The notes below the pieces were generated by a model. The model saw nothing but the letters and a program-made list of their open reading frames with translations, was not told the origin of the DNA and ran no database searches. Shown here in pieces: positions 7,839 to 15,867 of a stretch of 64,000 nucleotides of DNA (the first letter of the stretch is position 1; each line of letters opens with the position of its first letter). A program made the position numbers and the translations under genes. Source of the DNA: Erythrobacter sp. AP23 (GTDB taxonomy: Bacteria > Pseudomonadota > Alphaproteobacteria > Sphingomonadales > Sphingomonadaceae); the NCBI RefSeq assembly GCF_001542855.1, contig NZ_LNBY01000020.1, positions 1 through 64,000 on the forward strand, written 5' to 3'.

Positions 7839-8720
7839 TTATGCCGCGTCGAGGCAGGTCTTGAAAACTTCCAAAAACTCCATTGCGCTGTGGGAAAACG
7901 GCCGGCTTTCCAGTGTCATAGCGAAGACGTCGAAAGTGAGCGCCGGCTGCAGCGGGCGAAACTCGACATCTTCGTTCACAGCCGCTTGCGCTGTGAAATT
8001 GTCAAGCACCGCCATCCCCAGCCCTTCGCGCACCAGAGCCGACCCGATGTAGAAGGTTCGGGCTGACGCTGCCTCGTCCAATTCGATCTTCGTGCGGCCC
8101 AGTTCTGCTCTCAGCAAATCGCCGATCGGGCCGCTCTCCACGAGGCTTATGAAACGGTGATCCTGCACCATCTTCATAGGAATGCGTGGCGGTGCATCGG
8201 TGAAATCTTCCCGCCGATAGAGCAGGCCCAATTCACCTTCACCCAGCCACTCGGAAATCAGTGGGAGGCCTACGGGCTTTTCGAACGCGACGACGATATC
8301 GGCGTCGTGCTCGTAGAGGACCCGAGCGATCCCATCGTGGTGTACGGTCTGCAGATCGAAGAAGACTTCGGGATGTCGGCGCGAAAACATGGCAACGGCG
8401 CGGGGCAGGATGCCGAGCGCTAGCGAGGGCAAAACCGATACTCGCAGAGAGCCAGTGCCATGGCGCAGATTCCGAGTGGCCTGACGCAGGGACGCAACCT
8501 GCGATTGGATTTGAGCCACTTCAGCGAAGATCGTGTGCGCATCTTCGGTTGGCACCAGCCTTCCGCTGCGTCGATCGAAAAGCGGAAAACCGAGCAGCTG
8601 CTCGGCGTGCTTGAGCGTCTTCGTCACAGCTGGCTGAGATACGTTGAGAGCACGGGCTGCCGCGCTGACAGTACGATTTAGATAGACCGCGTGGAATATC
8701 TCGATGTGGCGAAGCTTCAT
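7839..8720 (-). CDS. LysR-family transcriptional regulator
   Basis: 293 residues from ATG 8720 (a GTG one codon earlier is possible). N-terminal winged HTH: LRHIEIFHAVYLNRTVSAAA, then LNVSQPAVTKTLKHAEQLLG and LFDRRSGRLVPT. A periplasmic-binding-like effector domain starts near residue 90 (LRVSVLPSLALGILP). It lies 45 bp downstream of a D-aminoacylase on the same strand and convergent with dgcNA, so it is the likely regulator of locus 1. Its effector is plausibly a D-amino acid or N-acyl derivative. Candidate boxes lie at 5428, 10504 and 20279. Confidence 0.85.
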   Translation of the reverse strand: MKLRHIEIFHAVYLNRTVSAAARALNVSQPAVTKTLKHAEQLLGFPLFDRRSGRLVPTEDAHTIFAEVAQIQSQVASLRQATRNLRHGTGSLRVSVLPSLALGILPRAVAMFSRRHPEVFFDLQTVHHDGIARVLYEHDADIVVAFEKPVGLPLISEWLGEGELGLLYRREDFTDAPPRIPMKMVQDHRFISLVESGPIGDLLRAELGRTKIELDEAASARTFYIGSALVREGLGMAVLDNFTAQAAVNEDVEFRPLQPALTFDVFAMTLESRPFSHSAMEFLEVFKTCLDAA

Positions 8721-8765
8721 CACTCGGCCTTAGCAAGACGGGCCATGGCTACCAATCTGCTGTCG

Positions 8766-10367
8766 CTAAGAACAGCTGCCGTCGGGAGGAACATGTCGAA
8801 TACCGTGACCAGGCGCTGCACCAGTTGGTTTGCCGTCACGCAGCACTTCGGTTCCATTCACGACAAGTGATCTTACTCCAACGGACGGCACTCGAGCGTT
8901 CACGTAGTCCGCGCGCGGAGCATATTCGTCAGGATCCAAGATCAGAACATCGGCGTAGTAACCGGGCCTCAGATACCCGCGTTCGGTCATTCCATAGATA
9001 TCCGCCGTCGCGCCCGTCGACTGATGAATAAAATCGCGGAGCGAGATCACGGCCCGCTCTTTTACGTAAGTTTGGTACTTGCGCGGGAAGCTCGCATACT
9101 GACGAGGGTGGCCGTCCGATCCGTCAGACCCGGTAACGACCCAAGGCTGCTTCATGAAAGCTTCAACATCGGCTTCGGCCATGTTGAACGAAGCGGTCTG
9201 CGCGAGTTGACTGCGGCTGAGCGAGCCCCGGCTCCGGTTGTCGTCGAATTCGACGTTGCTCGAGAGGATGCGAATAGCCGCATCCACGGGGCTAAGATTC
9301 CATTGAGTGGCCATCTTGCCCAAGGTCTTGCCGGTCCAGGGCACACCTGTCGCTGTAAGCAGGAGCGAGTCCCGCCCACCACGCCGACGAAGATTCTCTT
9401 CCATCTCGACCTTGATTCGGGCCAGCGTGGCGGGATCGCCGAAGCGCTCGAGCATGGCGTCGTATCCGCCATCGACGGCCCAACGGGGGACGAGCGCGGC
9501 CTGTAAGTTTGAGCCAGATGCGGTCCAAGGATACTGGTCCGCGGTGACGTCGATACCCTCCGCACGCGCGCGTTCGATGTGCGCGATCACTGCCGCCGAC
9601 TGTTCGTGGACATCCACACCTAACGCCTTGATGTGCGCGAAATGGACCGGGAGGCCGGCTTGGCGTCCAATATCGATTGCTTCCTCGACCGAGGCAACCA
9701 GGCCGATCGTATAGCTCGATTCATCGCGCTGGTGAGTATCATAGATTCCGCCGCGGGCGGCCGCCTCCCTGGCCAGCGCCACGACCTCGTCGGTCTGCGA
9801 GTAGCTTTGCGGGGCATAAAAGAGGCCGGTAGAAAACCCGAACGCTCCCTCGCACATGGCTTTGGCCACCACTGCCTTCTCTTTCTCGAGCTCGGCCGGC
9901 GTTGGTGCTCGATCGATCTCTCCAATCACCTCGGCGCGGATGGCGCCGAACCCGACCAGGGCAGCGACATTGGTGCCAATGCCACTAGCTTCCAGGGCAG
10001 CAAGATCGTCGGCAACATTGAAGTCGCCGGATCCATCCACTCCGATTACGATCGTCGAAACGCCTTGTGCGAGCCACGGAACATTCAGCCGCTCAGTTGG
10101 GTTGCTGGAGCGAATATAGCTGTCGGGATGGGTATGCGCGTCGATGAAACCGGGAGAGACGATCATCCCGCGCGCATCTTCGACCTTGGCGGCCGCGATA
10201 TCGAGGGAAGGGCCTACGGCAACGATCCGATCCCCCGTGATTGCTACGTCGCCCACGAAAGGTGGCCTGTCGCTCCCATCGTAAACGGTGCCTCCGCGGA
10301 TTAGCAGATCGACCGTGCCCGGGGCGTCGTTGCCAGTGGCAGCATACGAAGTTGCCAGTGGCAGCAT
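8766..10367 (-). CDS. N-acyl-D-amino-acid deacylase, signal peptide out of frame
   Basis: Amidohydrolase-superfamily D-aminoacylase, 533 residues from the internal ATG at 10367. Metal-site motifs: HTH (H78, H80) in SPGFIDAHTH, then FSTGLFYAPQ, YDTHQRDES, FAHIKALG and VVTGSDGSDGHP. It hydrolyses N-acyl-D-amino acids, or N-acyl-D-Glu in some members. The natural start is probably ATG 10425, with GGGAGG 6 nt upstream and a Sec leader (MITVRAAALIATAAL...SSYA). A 22-bp tandem duplication at 10329-10372 puts that leader out of frame, so only a leaderless protein can be made from 10367. Removing one repeat copy restores one continuous secreted protein. Confidence 0.85.
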   Translation of the reverse strand: MLPLATSYAATGNDAPGTVDLLIRGGTVYDGSDRPPFVGDVAITGDRIVAVGPSLDIAAAKVEDARGMIVSPGFIDAHTHPDSYIRSSNPTERLNVPWLAQGVSTIVIGVDGSGDFNVADDLAALEASGIGTNVAALVGFGAIRAEVIGEIDRAPTPAELEKEKAVVAKAMCEGAFGFSTGLFYAPQSYSQTDEVVALAREAAARGGIYDTHQRDESSYTIGLVASVEEAIDIGRQAGLPVHFAHIKALGVDVHEQSAAVIAHIERARAEGIDVTADQYPWTASGSNLQAALVPRWAVDGGYDAMLERFGDPATLARIKVEMEENLRRRGGRDSLLLTATGVPWTGKTLGKMATQWNLSPVDAAIRILSSNVEFDDNRSRGSLSRSQLAQTASFNMAEADVEAFMKQPWVVTGSDGSDGHPRQYASFPRKYQTYVKERAVISLRDFIHQSTGATADIYGMTERGYLRPGYYADVLILDPDEYAPRADYVNARVPSVGVRSLVVNGTEVLRDGKPTGAAPGHGIRHVPPDGSCS

Positions 10368-10372
10368 ACGAA
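10329..10372. repeat. 22-bp tandem duplication in a signal-peptide region
   Basis: Two exact adjacent copies (10329-10350 and 10351-10372) of a unit starting GTTGCCAGTGGC. One extra unit shifts the frame by +1 between the leader from ATG 10425 and the mature D-aminoacylase. Confidence 0.95.
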
Positions 10373-10503
10373 CTCGTCGAAAGGGCGGCGGTGGCGATAA
10401 GCGCGGCGGCGCGAACTGTGATCATATTATCCTCCCGCCCGGCACCGGGCTACCAACGGATACCCGGACCGCCGACGCGAACAAGTATCTTCCGCTTGGG
10501 TGT

Positions 10504-10522
10504 CCATAAGTGCAGGTTATGG
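10504..10522. promoter_or_regulatory. Candidate LysR box between aminoacylase and symporter
   Basis: Perfect inverted repeat CCATAA-N7-TTATGG containing ATAAGTGCAGGTTAT (10506-10520; ATA-N9-TAT, T-N11-A). It lies in the divergent region, about 80 bp before the aminoacylase leader start and 94 bp before the symporter start. Binding by the locus-1 LysR protein is inferred from geometry. Confidence 0.45.
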
Positions 10523-10615
10523 TGGTGCATACAGATCGACGTCGCCAGAACTTCTTCCTTTGCTATGCGCGGTAGAACTCAATGCGGCACGTCACGTATC
10601 GCAGGAAGGCACCCG

Positions 10616-11854
10616 ATGTTGCGCACTTGGTTTTCGATCCCTCTCTGGAAGAGAGTCCTGCTAGCATTGGTTCTGGGCGTGGTGGCCGGAGTGCTGCTCG
10701 GCGAGCAGGCGCAATCCCTGCGCTGGATTGGCGACCTCTTTATCCGGGCGATCAAGATGCTCGTGGTCCCCCTCATCTTCTTTTCGCTCGTCTCCGGCAT
10801 CACGGCTGTCGGGGACGTCGGGCGGTTGGGCCAAGTGGGCGGCCGAGCACTCGCGCTGTTCTTCGCGACTGCGGTGATATCTGTCTCTCTGGGGATGGCG
10901 CTCGCATCAATCGTACGCCCGGGTGACGGCCTCACGATCACTCTGCCCGCGGGCACCGCCGTAGCGCCGCCGCCGGACCAGTCCTTGATCGATTTGATCG
11001 TGGGCTTGGTGCCGGACAACCCGATAATGGCGATGGCCCAGGGGAGCATTCTGCCGCTGATCGTCTTCGCAGTCCTGTTCGGTATCTCGATCCTGCTGTC
11101 GGGGAAGGAAGGTGCGCCACTAGTTCGCGCGATGGAGGCAGGCTCCATAGTCATGCAGCAGATGACTATGCTGGTGATGGAACTCACGCCGTTCGGCGTG
11201 TTCGCGCTGATCGCCTGGGTTGCGGGGACCTTCGGTTTTGCGGCGCTCGCGCCGTTGAGCGAGCTCGTTCTCCTGAACTTCCTGGGATGTGGGATAATCC
11301 TTCTTTTCGTTTATCCCGCGATTCTCAAACTGATCGCGAAGTTGCCTGTGGTCGATTTCTTCCGGGGCATTGTCGATGCGCAGGCCGTCGCATTTTCTAC
11401 CGCATCTTCAAACGCAGCGCTGCCGGTAACGCTGCGATGCGTCGAGCGAAATCTCGGCGTTTCGAACTCGATCGCCAGCTTTACGGTGGCCTTGGGCGCG
11501 ACGATCAACATGAACGGTACGGCAATGTATCTGGGCGTGATCGCCTTGTTCGGTGCGCAGGCCTTCGGCATCGACCTCCATTGGACGAGTTATCTACTGA
11601 TCGGTCTGACCTCGACGTTGGGTGCTATCGGAGCCGCTGGCGTGCCTGGTTCCGGCCTTGTGATGATGAGTTTGGTGCTCACCTCGATTGGTGTCCCGCT
11701 CGAAACGATTGCGTTCGTGGCAGGCATAAATCACCTGCTGGATATGATGCGGACGATGACCAATGTTACGGGCGACGCCACTGTTGCCGTTGCTGTCGGA
11801 CGAATGGCCAACGAAATCAACGTGGACGAGTTTCGGTCAGCAGACGACGTTTGA
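10616..11854 (+). CDS. Dicarboxylate/amino acid:cation symporter (DAACS)
   Basis: 412 residues, GltP/GltPh-type fold with about eight membrane segments. Signature elements: AFSTASSNAALPVTLRC (HP1 serine-rich hairpin), ATINMNGTAMYL (NMDGT-type motif of TM7), GVPGSG (HP2) and TNVTGDA (TM8). It imports acidic amino acids or dicarboxylates with Na+ or H+; D-glutamate or D-aspartate is the expected substrate given the dgcN/dgcA context. Start supported by AGGAAGG 6 nt upstream. Divergent from the D-aminoacylase across a candidate LysR box. Confidence 0.9.
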   Translation: MLRTWFSIPLWKRVLLALVLGVVAGVLLGEQAQSLRWIGDLFIRAIKMLVVPLIFFSLVSGITAVGDVGRLGQVGGRALALFFATAVISVSLGMALASIVRPGDGLTITLPAGTAVAPPPDQSLIDLIVGLVPDNPIMAMAQGSILPLIVFAVLFGISILLSGKEGAPLVRAMEAGSIVMQQMTMLVMELTPFGVFALIAWVAGTFGFAALAPLSELVLLNFLGCGIILLFVYPAILKLIAKLPVVDFFRGIVDAQAVAFSTASSNAALPVTLRCVERNLGVSNSIASFTVALGATINMNGTAMYLGVIALFGAQAFGIDLHWTSYLLIGLTSTLGAIGAAGVPGSGLVMMSLVLTSIGVPLETIAFVAGINHLLDMMRTMTNVTGDATVAVAVGRMANEINVDEFRSADDV

Positions 11855-11889
11855 TTGGCTAGAGCGCCATGTTCCGAAGGAAATTGCGG

Positions 11890-11908
11890 AGGAGCCTCAG
11901 CGGCTCCT
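11890..11908. terminator. Hairpin after the symporter gene
   Basis: AGGAGCC-TCAGC-GGCTCCT, a perfect 7-bp stem 36 bp after the stop. No T-run, so termination is uncertain. Confidence 0.4.
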
Positions 11909-12314
11909 ACAGCTAAGGCACACTTATGCTGATTTGCGGCCACGACTCTTGGCCGTGCGGCGCTTTGAGTTCGGCAGGGTCGCGCCTGATTTCCGCCCAA
12001 GCCCGATCTTCTTCGCCATCTCCCGGCGCGTCGCTGGCTTCGCGCTTCGCCGACATAGCCGTCGCTCTCGATGAGGCCACTCGGCAGCCCTTTACGATAA
12101 GACGGCAACACTCCCGGCATCTGAAGCATTGCTAAAAAAGCATCGGCAACATTATAATATCATTTGCATAGAATTGAAAATGTCTGAATGGTGTTTTCCG
12201 ACGCACAGAGATGATAGCGGAGCCAGTTTTTTAGACAAGTATTTTACTAATCATTTAAAACATATAAGTTTAACTTATAAAAACTTCCTGCTTCGCCATT
12301 CGCTCCTTCGCTAG
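11909..12314. other. Gene-free stretch with an AT-rich patch
   Basis: No convincing gene. From about 12130 to 12300 base composition drops sharply to AT-rich (for example TTTAAAACATATAAGTTTAAC), unlike the GC-rich flanks. It ends at the integrase remnant, consistent with a foreign-DNA junction. Confidence 0.5.
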
Positions 12315-12641
12315 GCTCGGAAGAAGCCGCTTTCGGATATGAGGTTGCTCAAGATCCTGCGTGATCAGGGCCTGGGCGTGACCGTGCACGGGTTCCGCTC
12401 AGCATTCCGCGACTGGGTGGCGGAACAGACTGACTATCCGGGCGACGTGGCCGAGGCAGCGCTCGCGCATTTGTTCTCAAACAAGGTGGAAGCAGCCTAC
12501 CGACGGACGGATTTCCTCGACAAGAGACGCGAGCTGCTGGGTGCGCGGGGCGTATTCTGCGCCGCAACAGCGGTAATCTCGCACCGTCTGTTCAGGCTCT
12601 CACAGCGTTCGATCCCCGGATCCCGCTTAGTAGAGGCATAG
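12315..12641 (+). pseudogene. C-terminal remnant of a P4-type tyrosine integrase
   Basis: Open from just after a TAG at 12312. KKPLSDMRLLKILRDQGLG, VTVHGFRSAFRDWVAEQT, VAEAALAHLFSNKVEAAYRR and LDKRREL match the C-terminal catalytic end of P4-family phage integrases (HxxR in HGFRS, Tyr in AAYRR). The N-terminal ~300 residues, including the first catalytic Arg, are absent. The sequence after RRELLG departs from the family. It marks a former integration event inside locus 1. Confidence 0.8.
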
Positions 12642-12667
12642 ACATGTGTCTTCAACCTTGATCGGCA

Positions 12668-13876
12668 TCATTGAAGCAGAGCGGCCGCACGCTCGCCGGA
12701 ACCCATTGCGAAGGTCCAGCCAAGCATGCCATGGCCAATGTTTAAGATGATCTCCGGGCGGGCGCGCGTAATGCATGGGACCGAGGAAGGCGCCATCGGC
12801 CGAAGCCCAGCCCACCCGAACCCCGCGTTCCTGTAATCGGCTGCATCGGGAAGCGAGCTTTGGGCCAGCTCCACCAAGGATCGCAGCCGTTCGGGATCGA
12901 CAGCGGTGTCCCAGGCGCCAAGCTCGGCCAGTCCGGCAACACGCATTTGGTCTCCAAGCCTACAGAATACCAGCTTCCGCTCGGTATCGGTGATGCTCAC
13001 GTGAGGCGCGGCAACTCCCGGGGGAGCCGTGAAGGAGTAACCTTTCATCGGACAGATCGGCGCTCGCAAGCGAGCGCTGCGAATAAGAGTTGAGGCACCA
13101 ACTCCGGCACACACGACAACATGTCTGGCACGCACGCTCCCAAGGTGGTTGCTCACAAGCTCCACGCCTCCTTTTATCAAACTAAGTCTCACGACATCAA
13201 AGCCGAAGCGCGACCGGATGCCATACTCGCTGCGGAGTAGGTCGAGCAGGCCCACCGCGAAACGATGGGGATCTCCAACCTCGTCTTCAGGAGAATAGAT
13301 TACGCCTGCAAGGTCGCCTACCGAGCCGAGCGCGGGTTCTATCCGTTCGGCTTCGACCGGCGTCAGCGCCTCCTGGTGGACGCCGTGAGATCTCTTCAAA
13401 TCCATCACTTTGAGCGCCGTGGGAAAACTCGCTTCTCCATAATACAAGTGCATTTTTCCCGCGGCCTTGTAGCTGAATTCAAGCGGGTGGCGCTCGAGCA
13501 ATGCATGCATGGCTAGGCGCGATTCCGCCGCAAGCCCGAGAGCAGCAATCGTGTTCGCGGAGAAGCGTTTGCGAGAACAGTTCCGAAGGAAATCCATTCC
13601 CCAGGCCCAGAACCGTGGAGAGAGTGGTTTGGCGATTCGAAACGAAGGATCCGTGCCGAGCACGAGCCAGGGAAGGCTTCTCAAGAGCGCCGGGCTACCA
13701 AGCGCATCCGAATATGCATAGCTGAGCTGCGCTCCGTTCGCGAATGAAGTGCTGCGCGCCGGTCCGTCGTCCCGGTCGAGGACCGTCACAGAATATCCGC
13801 GTCGGGCAAGAGCCCAAGCAGTAGCTATGCCAACAACACCGGCGCCGATAACGGCGACATCAGTCGCATCGCTCAC
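12668..13876 (-). CDS. dadA: DadA-like D-amino acid dehydrogenase (FAD)
   Basis: 402 residues, DAO-fold flavoprotein. VAVIGAGVVGIATAWALARR (residues ~8-27) is the FAD-binding GxGxxG helix, TSFANGAQLSYAYSDALGSP matches the DadA core, and WAGLRPMAPSSVP and GHGMLGWTFAMGSGE form the C-terminal FAD contact. It oxidises D-amino acids to 2-oxo acids and ammonia, feeding electrons to the respiratory chain. Within locus 1 it gives an oxidative alternative to DgcN/DgcA; locus 2 has no counterpart. It follows the 14197 aminoacylase on the same strand after a 320-bp gap, so it may have its own promoter. Confidence 0.85.
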   Translation of the reverse strand: MSDATDVAVIGAGVVGIATAWALARRGYSVTVLDRDDGPARSTSFANGAQLSYAYSDALGSPALLRSLPWLVLGTDPSFRIAKPLSPRFWAWGMDFLRNCSRKRFSANTIAALGLAAESRLAMHALLERHPLEFSYKAAGKMHLYYGEASFPTALKVMDLKRSHGVHQEALTPVEAERIEPALGSVGDLAGVIYSPEDEVGDPHRFAVGLLDLLRSEYGIRSRFGFDVVRLSLIKGGVELVSNHLGSVRARHVVVCAGVGASTLIRSARLRAPICPMKGYSFTAPPGVAAPHVSITDTERKLVFCRLGDQMRVAGLAELGAWDTAVDPERLRSLVELAQSSLPDAADYRNAGFGWAGLRPMAPSSVPCITRARPEIILNIGHGMLGWTFAMGSGERAAALLQ

Positions 13877-14196
13877 TCTTCCCCTCCATGTGTCAGTTGC
13901 CGACGCACGCCTGCGGACAGTGCCGTTTAATTGGGCGGGACTGATGTTCGCATCGATGCCGCCGTATGACGATCATTGATCCATTTAAGGTGGCCGCAGC
14001 CAACAACGCTTTCCTGAGAGCTGGCTTTTGATCAGTATGACAAAGCCTTGAAGCCGGCGGGCGGCAAGAGCGAACCGTTAGAGTCGGTGTATCTGAACGT
14101 TATGGCGAGCGTTGACGGCCGCCGACGAAGCGGTCGCCCTTCGGGCAACGTCATCAATTCGTAACCGCTATCGTCGGTGGTCGCGGGGGCTACACC
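13877..14196. other. Intergenic stretch upstream of dadA
   Basis: About 320 bp. On the plus strand 14023-14163 is an open stretch reading FDQYDKALKPAGGKSEPLES with no start codon or family I recognise; it may be a remnant. No clear terminator or operator seen. Confidence 0.35.
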
Positions 14197-15837
14197 TCAA
14201 CGACTGTCGGAACATGTGCCCGGAGGCGGCACGTTTTTGATCCCGCGACCAGCTGCAACGCCGGTGGGCTGGCCGTTTTCAATGGCCGGGGCTCCATTGA
14301 CTAGCAGCGTGCTGACGCCGCTCGCAAATAGGGTCGGGTCCACATAGGTTGCCTTCGGCCGGTAGTGGTCAGGATTAAATACGACGATATCCGCGAAGTA
14401 GCCCTTCCGTAGATGCCCGCGGGCGTCGAGCTGGAAGGCATCGGCTACACGCCCGGTGCTGCTATTGATAAAGTCTGCGATTGAGATCGTCTGCTCTTCA
14501 AGGGCATATTTCGCGTATTTCTCGGGGTAGGTCGAGTACATGCGTGGATGCCCGTGAGACCCATCCGAACCCGTCATTACCCAGGATTGCTGCATCAGAA
14601 GCTTAATATCTTCCTGCGCCATGTTGAAAGAGACAACTGAGCCACCGCGGTCGGTCTCGCGGATGATGCGCAGTGCCGCCTCGATCGCTTCAACTCCCCA
14701 TTCCTCCGCAACTTGGCCAAGGCGCTTTGCTGTCCAGGAGTGGCCAGTTGCCGTTAGCAACAGCGAGTCTGGCCCTCCGCGGCGCCGAAGATTCTCCCGC
14801 ATCTCGATCTTGATCCTCTCAAGCGTGGCAGGATCATCAAACCGCCCCAGCATCGCCTCGCGGCCGCCATCCACCGCCCAGCGCGGAAGCAGCGAGGCTT
14901 CCAGACCGGAACCAGACGCTTCCCATGGATATTGATCAGCAGTGACTCTAAGACCTTCCGCCCGTGCCTTCTCGATGGTCGCAATAAGCTCCGGCGCCTT
15001 CCCGTGAACGTCTACGCCTAACGCCTTGAAGTGGGCGAAGTGGACCGGCATCCCCGCGGTGCGGCCGATCTCGATCGCCTCCTGTGTCGAAGCCACCACA
15101 CCAATGCTGTAGGACGATTCATCGCGTTGATGGCTGTCATACACGCCGCCCCGCCGTGCCGCTTCCTTCGCAACTGCGATGACCTCGTCAGTCGTGGAGA
15201 AGCTCTGTGGCGCGTAGAAGAGGCCGGTCGAGAGGCCGAGGGCGCCTTCGCACATGCCTTTGGCCACCAAGTTTTTCATTGTCTCGAGCTCGCTGGTCGT
15301 CGGAGCCCGATCGTCATCGCCGATGACTGCCCGTCGCACCGCACCGAACCCTACATAGGCCGCGGCGTTGATCCCGAACTTCTGTTGCTCGATATTATCA
15401 AAGAATCCGGCGACATCGACCTCGCCGCCTGGCTGACCGTGGCCATCGACCCCCGTGAAAATCGTCGTGACGCCCTGCATCATCCATGGAAGGTTGAGGC
15501 GCGTTGTGCGATCTTCTCCGGTAAGAAATGCATCGGCGTGGGTGTGCGGATCGATGAAGCCGGGCGCCACGATCATGCCTTGGGCCTCAATGATGCGCTC
15601 GCCTTCGTACGGATTGTCTGCGCTTCGACCGACGTAAACGATCTTCTCGCCTGAAACCGCAATGTCGCCGACGGCCGGTTCGGCCGACGATCCATCGTAG
15701 ATGGTGCCACCCCGGATCACGAGGTCGACGGTTTCGCGTTCCGCGTGCGCACAGGAGGTTAGGGCCATAGCCACGAGGCTCAGTGTGCCGCCCAATATAC
15801 GTAGGCGCTTGTGTCTGTAGCAAATTGAGTGGTTCAC
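14197..15837 (-). CDS. N-acyl-D-amino-acid deacylase, predicted lipoprotein
   Basis: 546 residues. A basic N-terminus and hydrophobic segment end in a lipobox (ALTSC, Cys29), so the enzyme is probably lipid-anchored facing the periplasm or outer membrane. The D-aminoacylase amidohydrolase domain follows: APGFIDPHTH (H98, H100), LSTGLFYAPQ, YDSHQRDES, FAHFKALG and MTGSDGSHGHP. It closely resembles the 8766-10367 enzyme, including the LRRRGG(P/R)DSLLLTATG segment, so the two are paralogues. It sits 30 bp after the serine hydrolase, in an apparent operon with the TBDT. Substrate inferred to be acyl- or peptidyl-D-amino acids. Confidence 0.88.
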   Translation of the reverse strand: MNHSICYRHKRLRILGGTLSLVAMALTSCAHAERETVDLVIRGGTIYDGSSAEPAVGDIAVSGEKIVYVGRSADNPYEGERIIEAQGMIVAPGFIDPHTHADAFLTGEDRTTRLNLPWMMQGVTTIFTGVDGHGQPGGEVDVAGFFDNIEQQKFGINAAAYVGFGAVRRAVIGDDDRAPTTSELETMKNLVAKGMCEGALGLSTGLFYAPQSFSTTDEVIAVAKEAARRGGVYDSHQRDESSYSIGVVASTQEAIEIGRTAGMPVHFAHFKALGVDVHGKAPELIATIEKARAEGLRVTADQYPWEASGSGLEASLLPRWAVDGGREAMLGRFDDPATLERIKIEMRENLRRRGGPDSLLLTATGHSWTAKRLGQVAEEWGVEAIEAALRIIRETDRGGSVVSFNMAQEDIKLLMQQSWVMTGSDGSHGHPRMYSTYPEKYAKYALEEQTISIADFINSSTGRVADAFQLDARGHLRKGYFADIVVFNPDHYRPKATYVDPTLFASGVSTLLVNGAPAIENGQPTGVAAGRGIKNVPPPGTCSDSR

Positions 15838-15867
15838 AGATTTAGCCTCCTGACTGATGGTCTTGGA

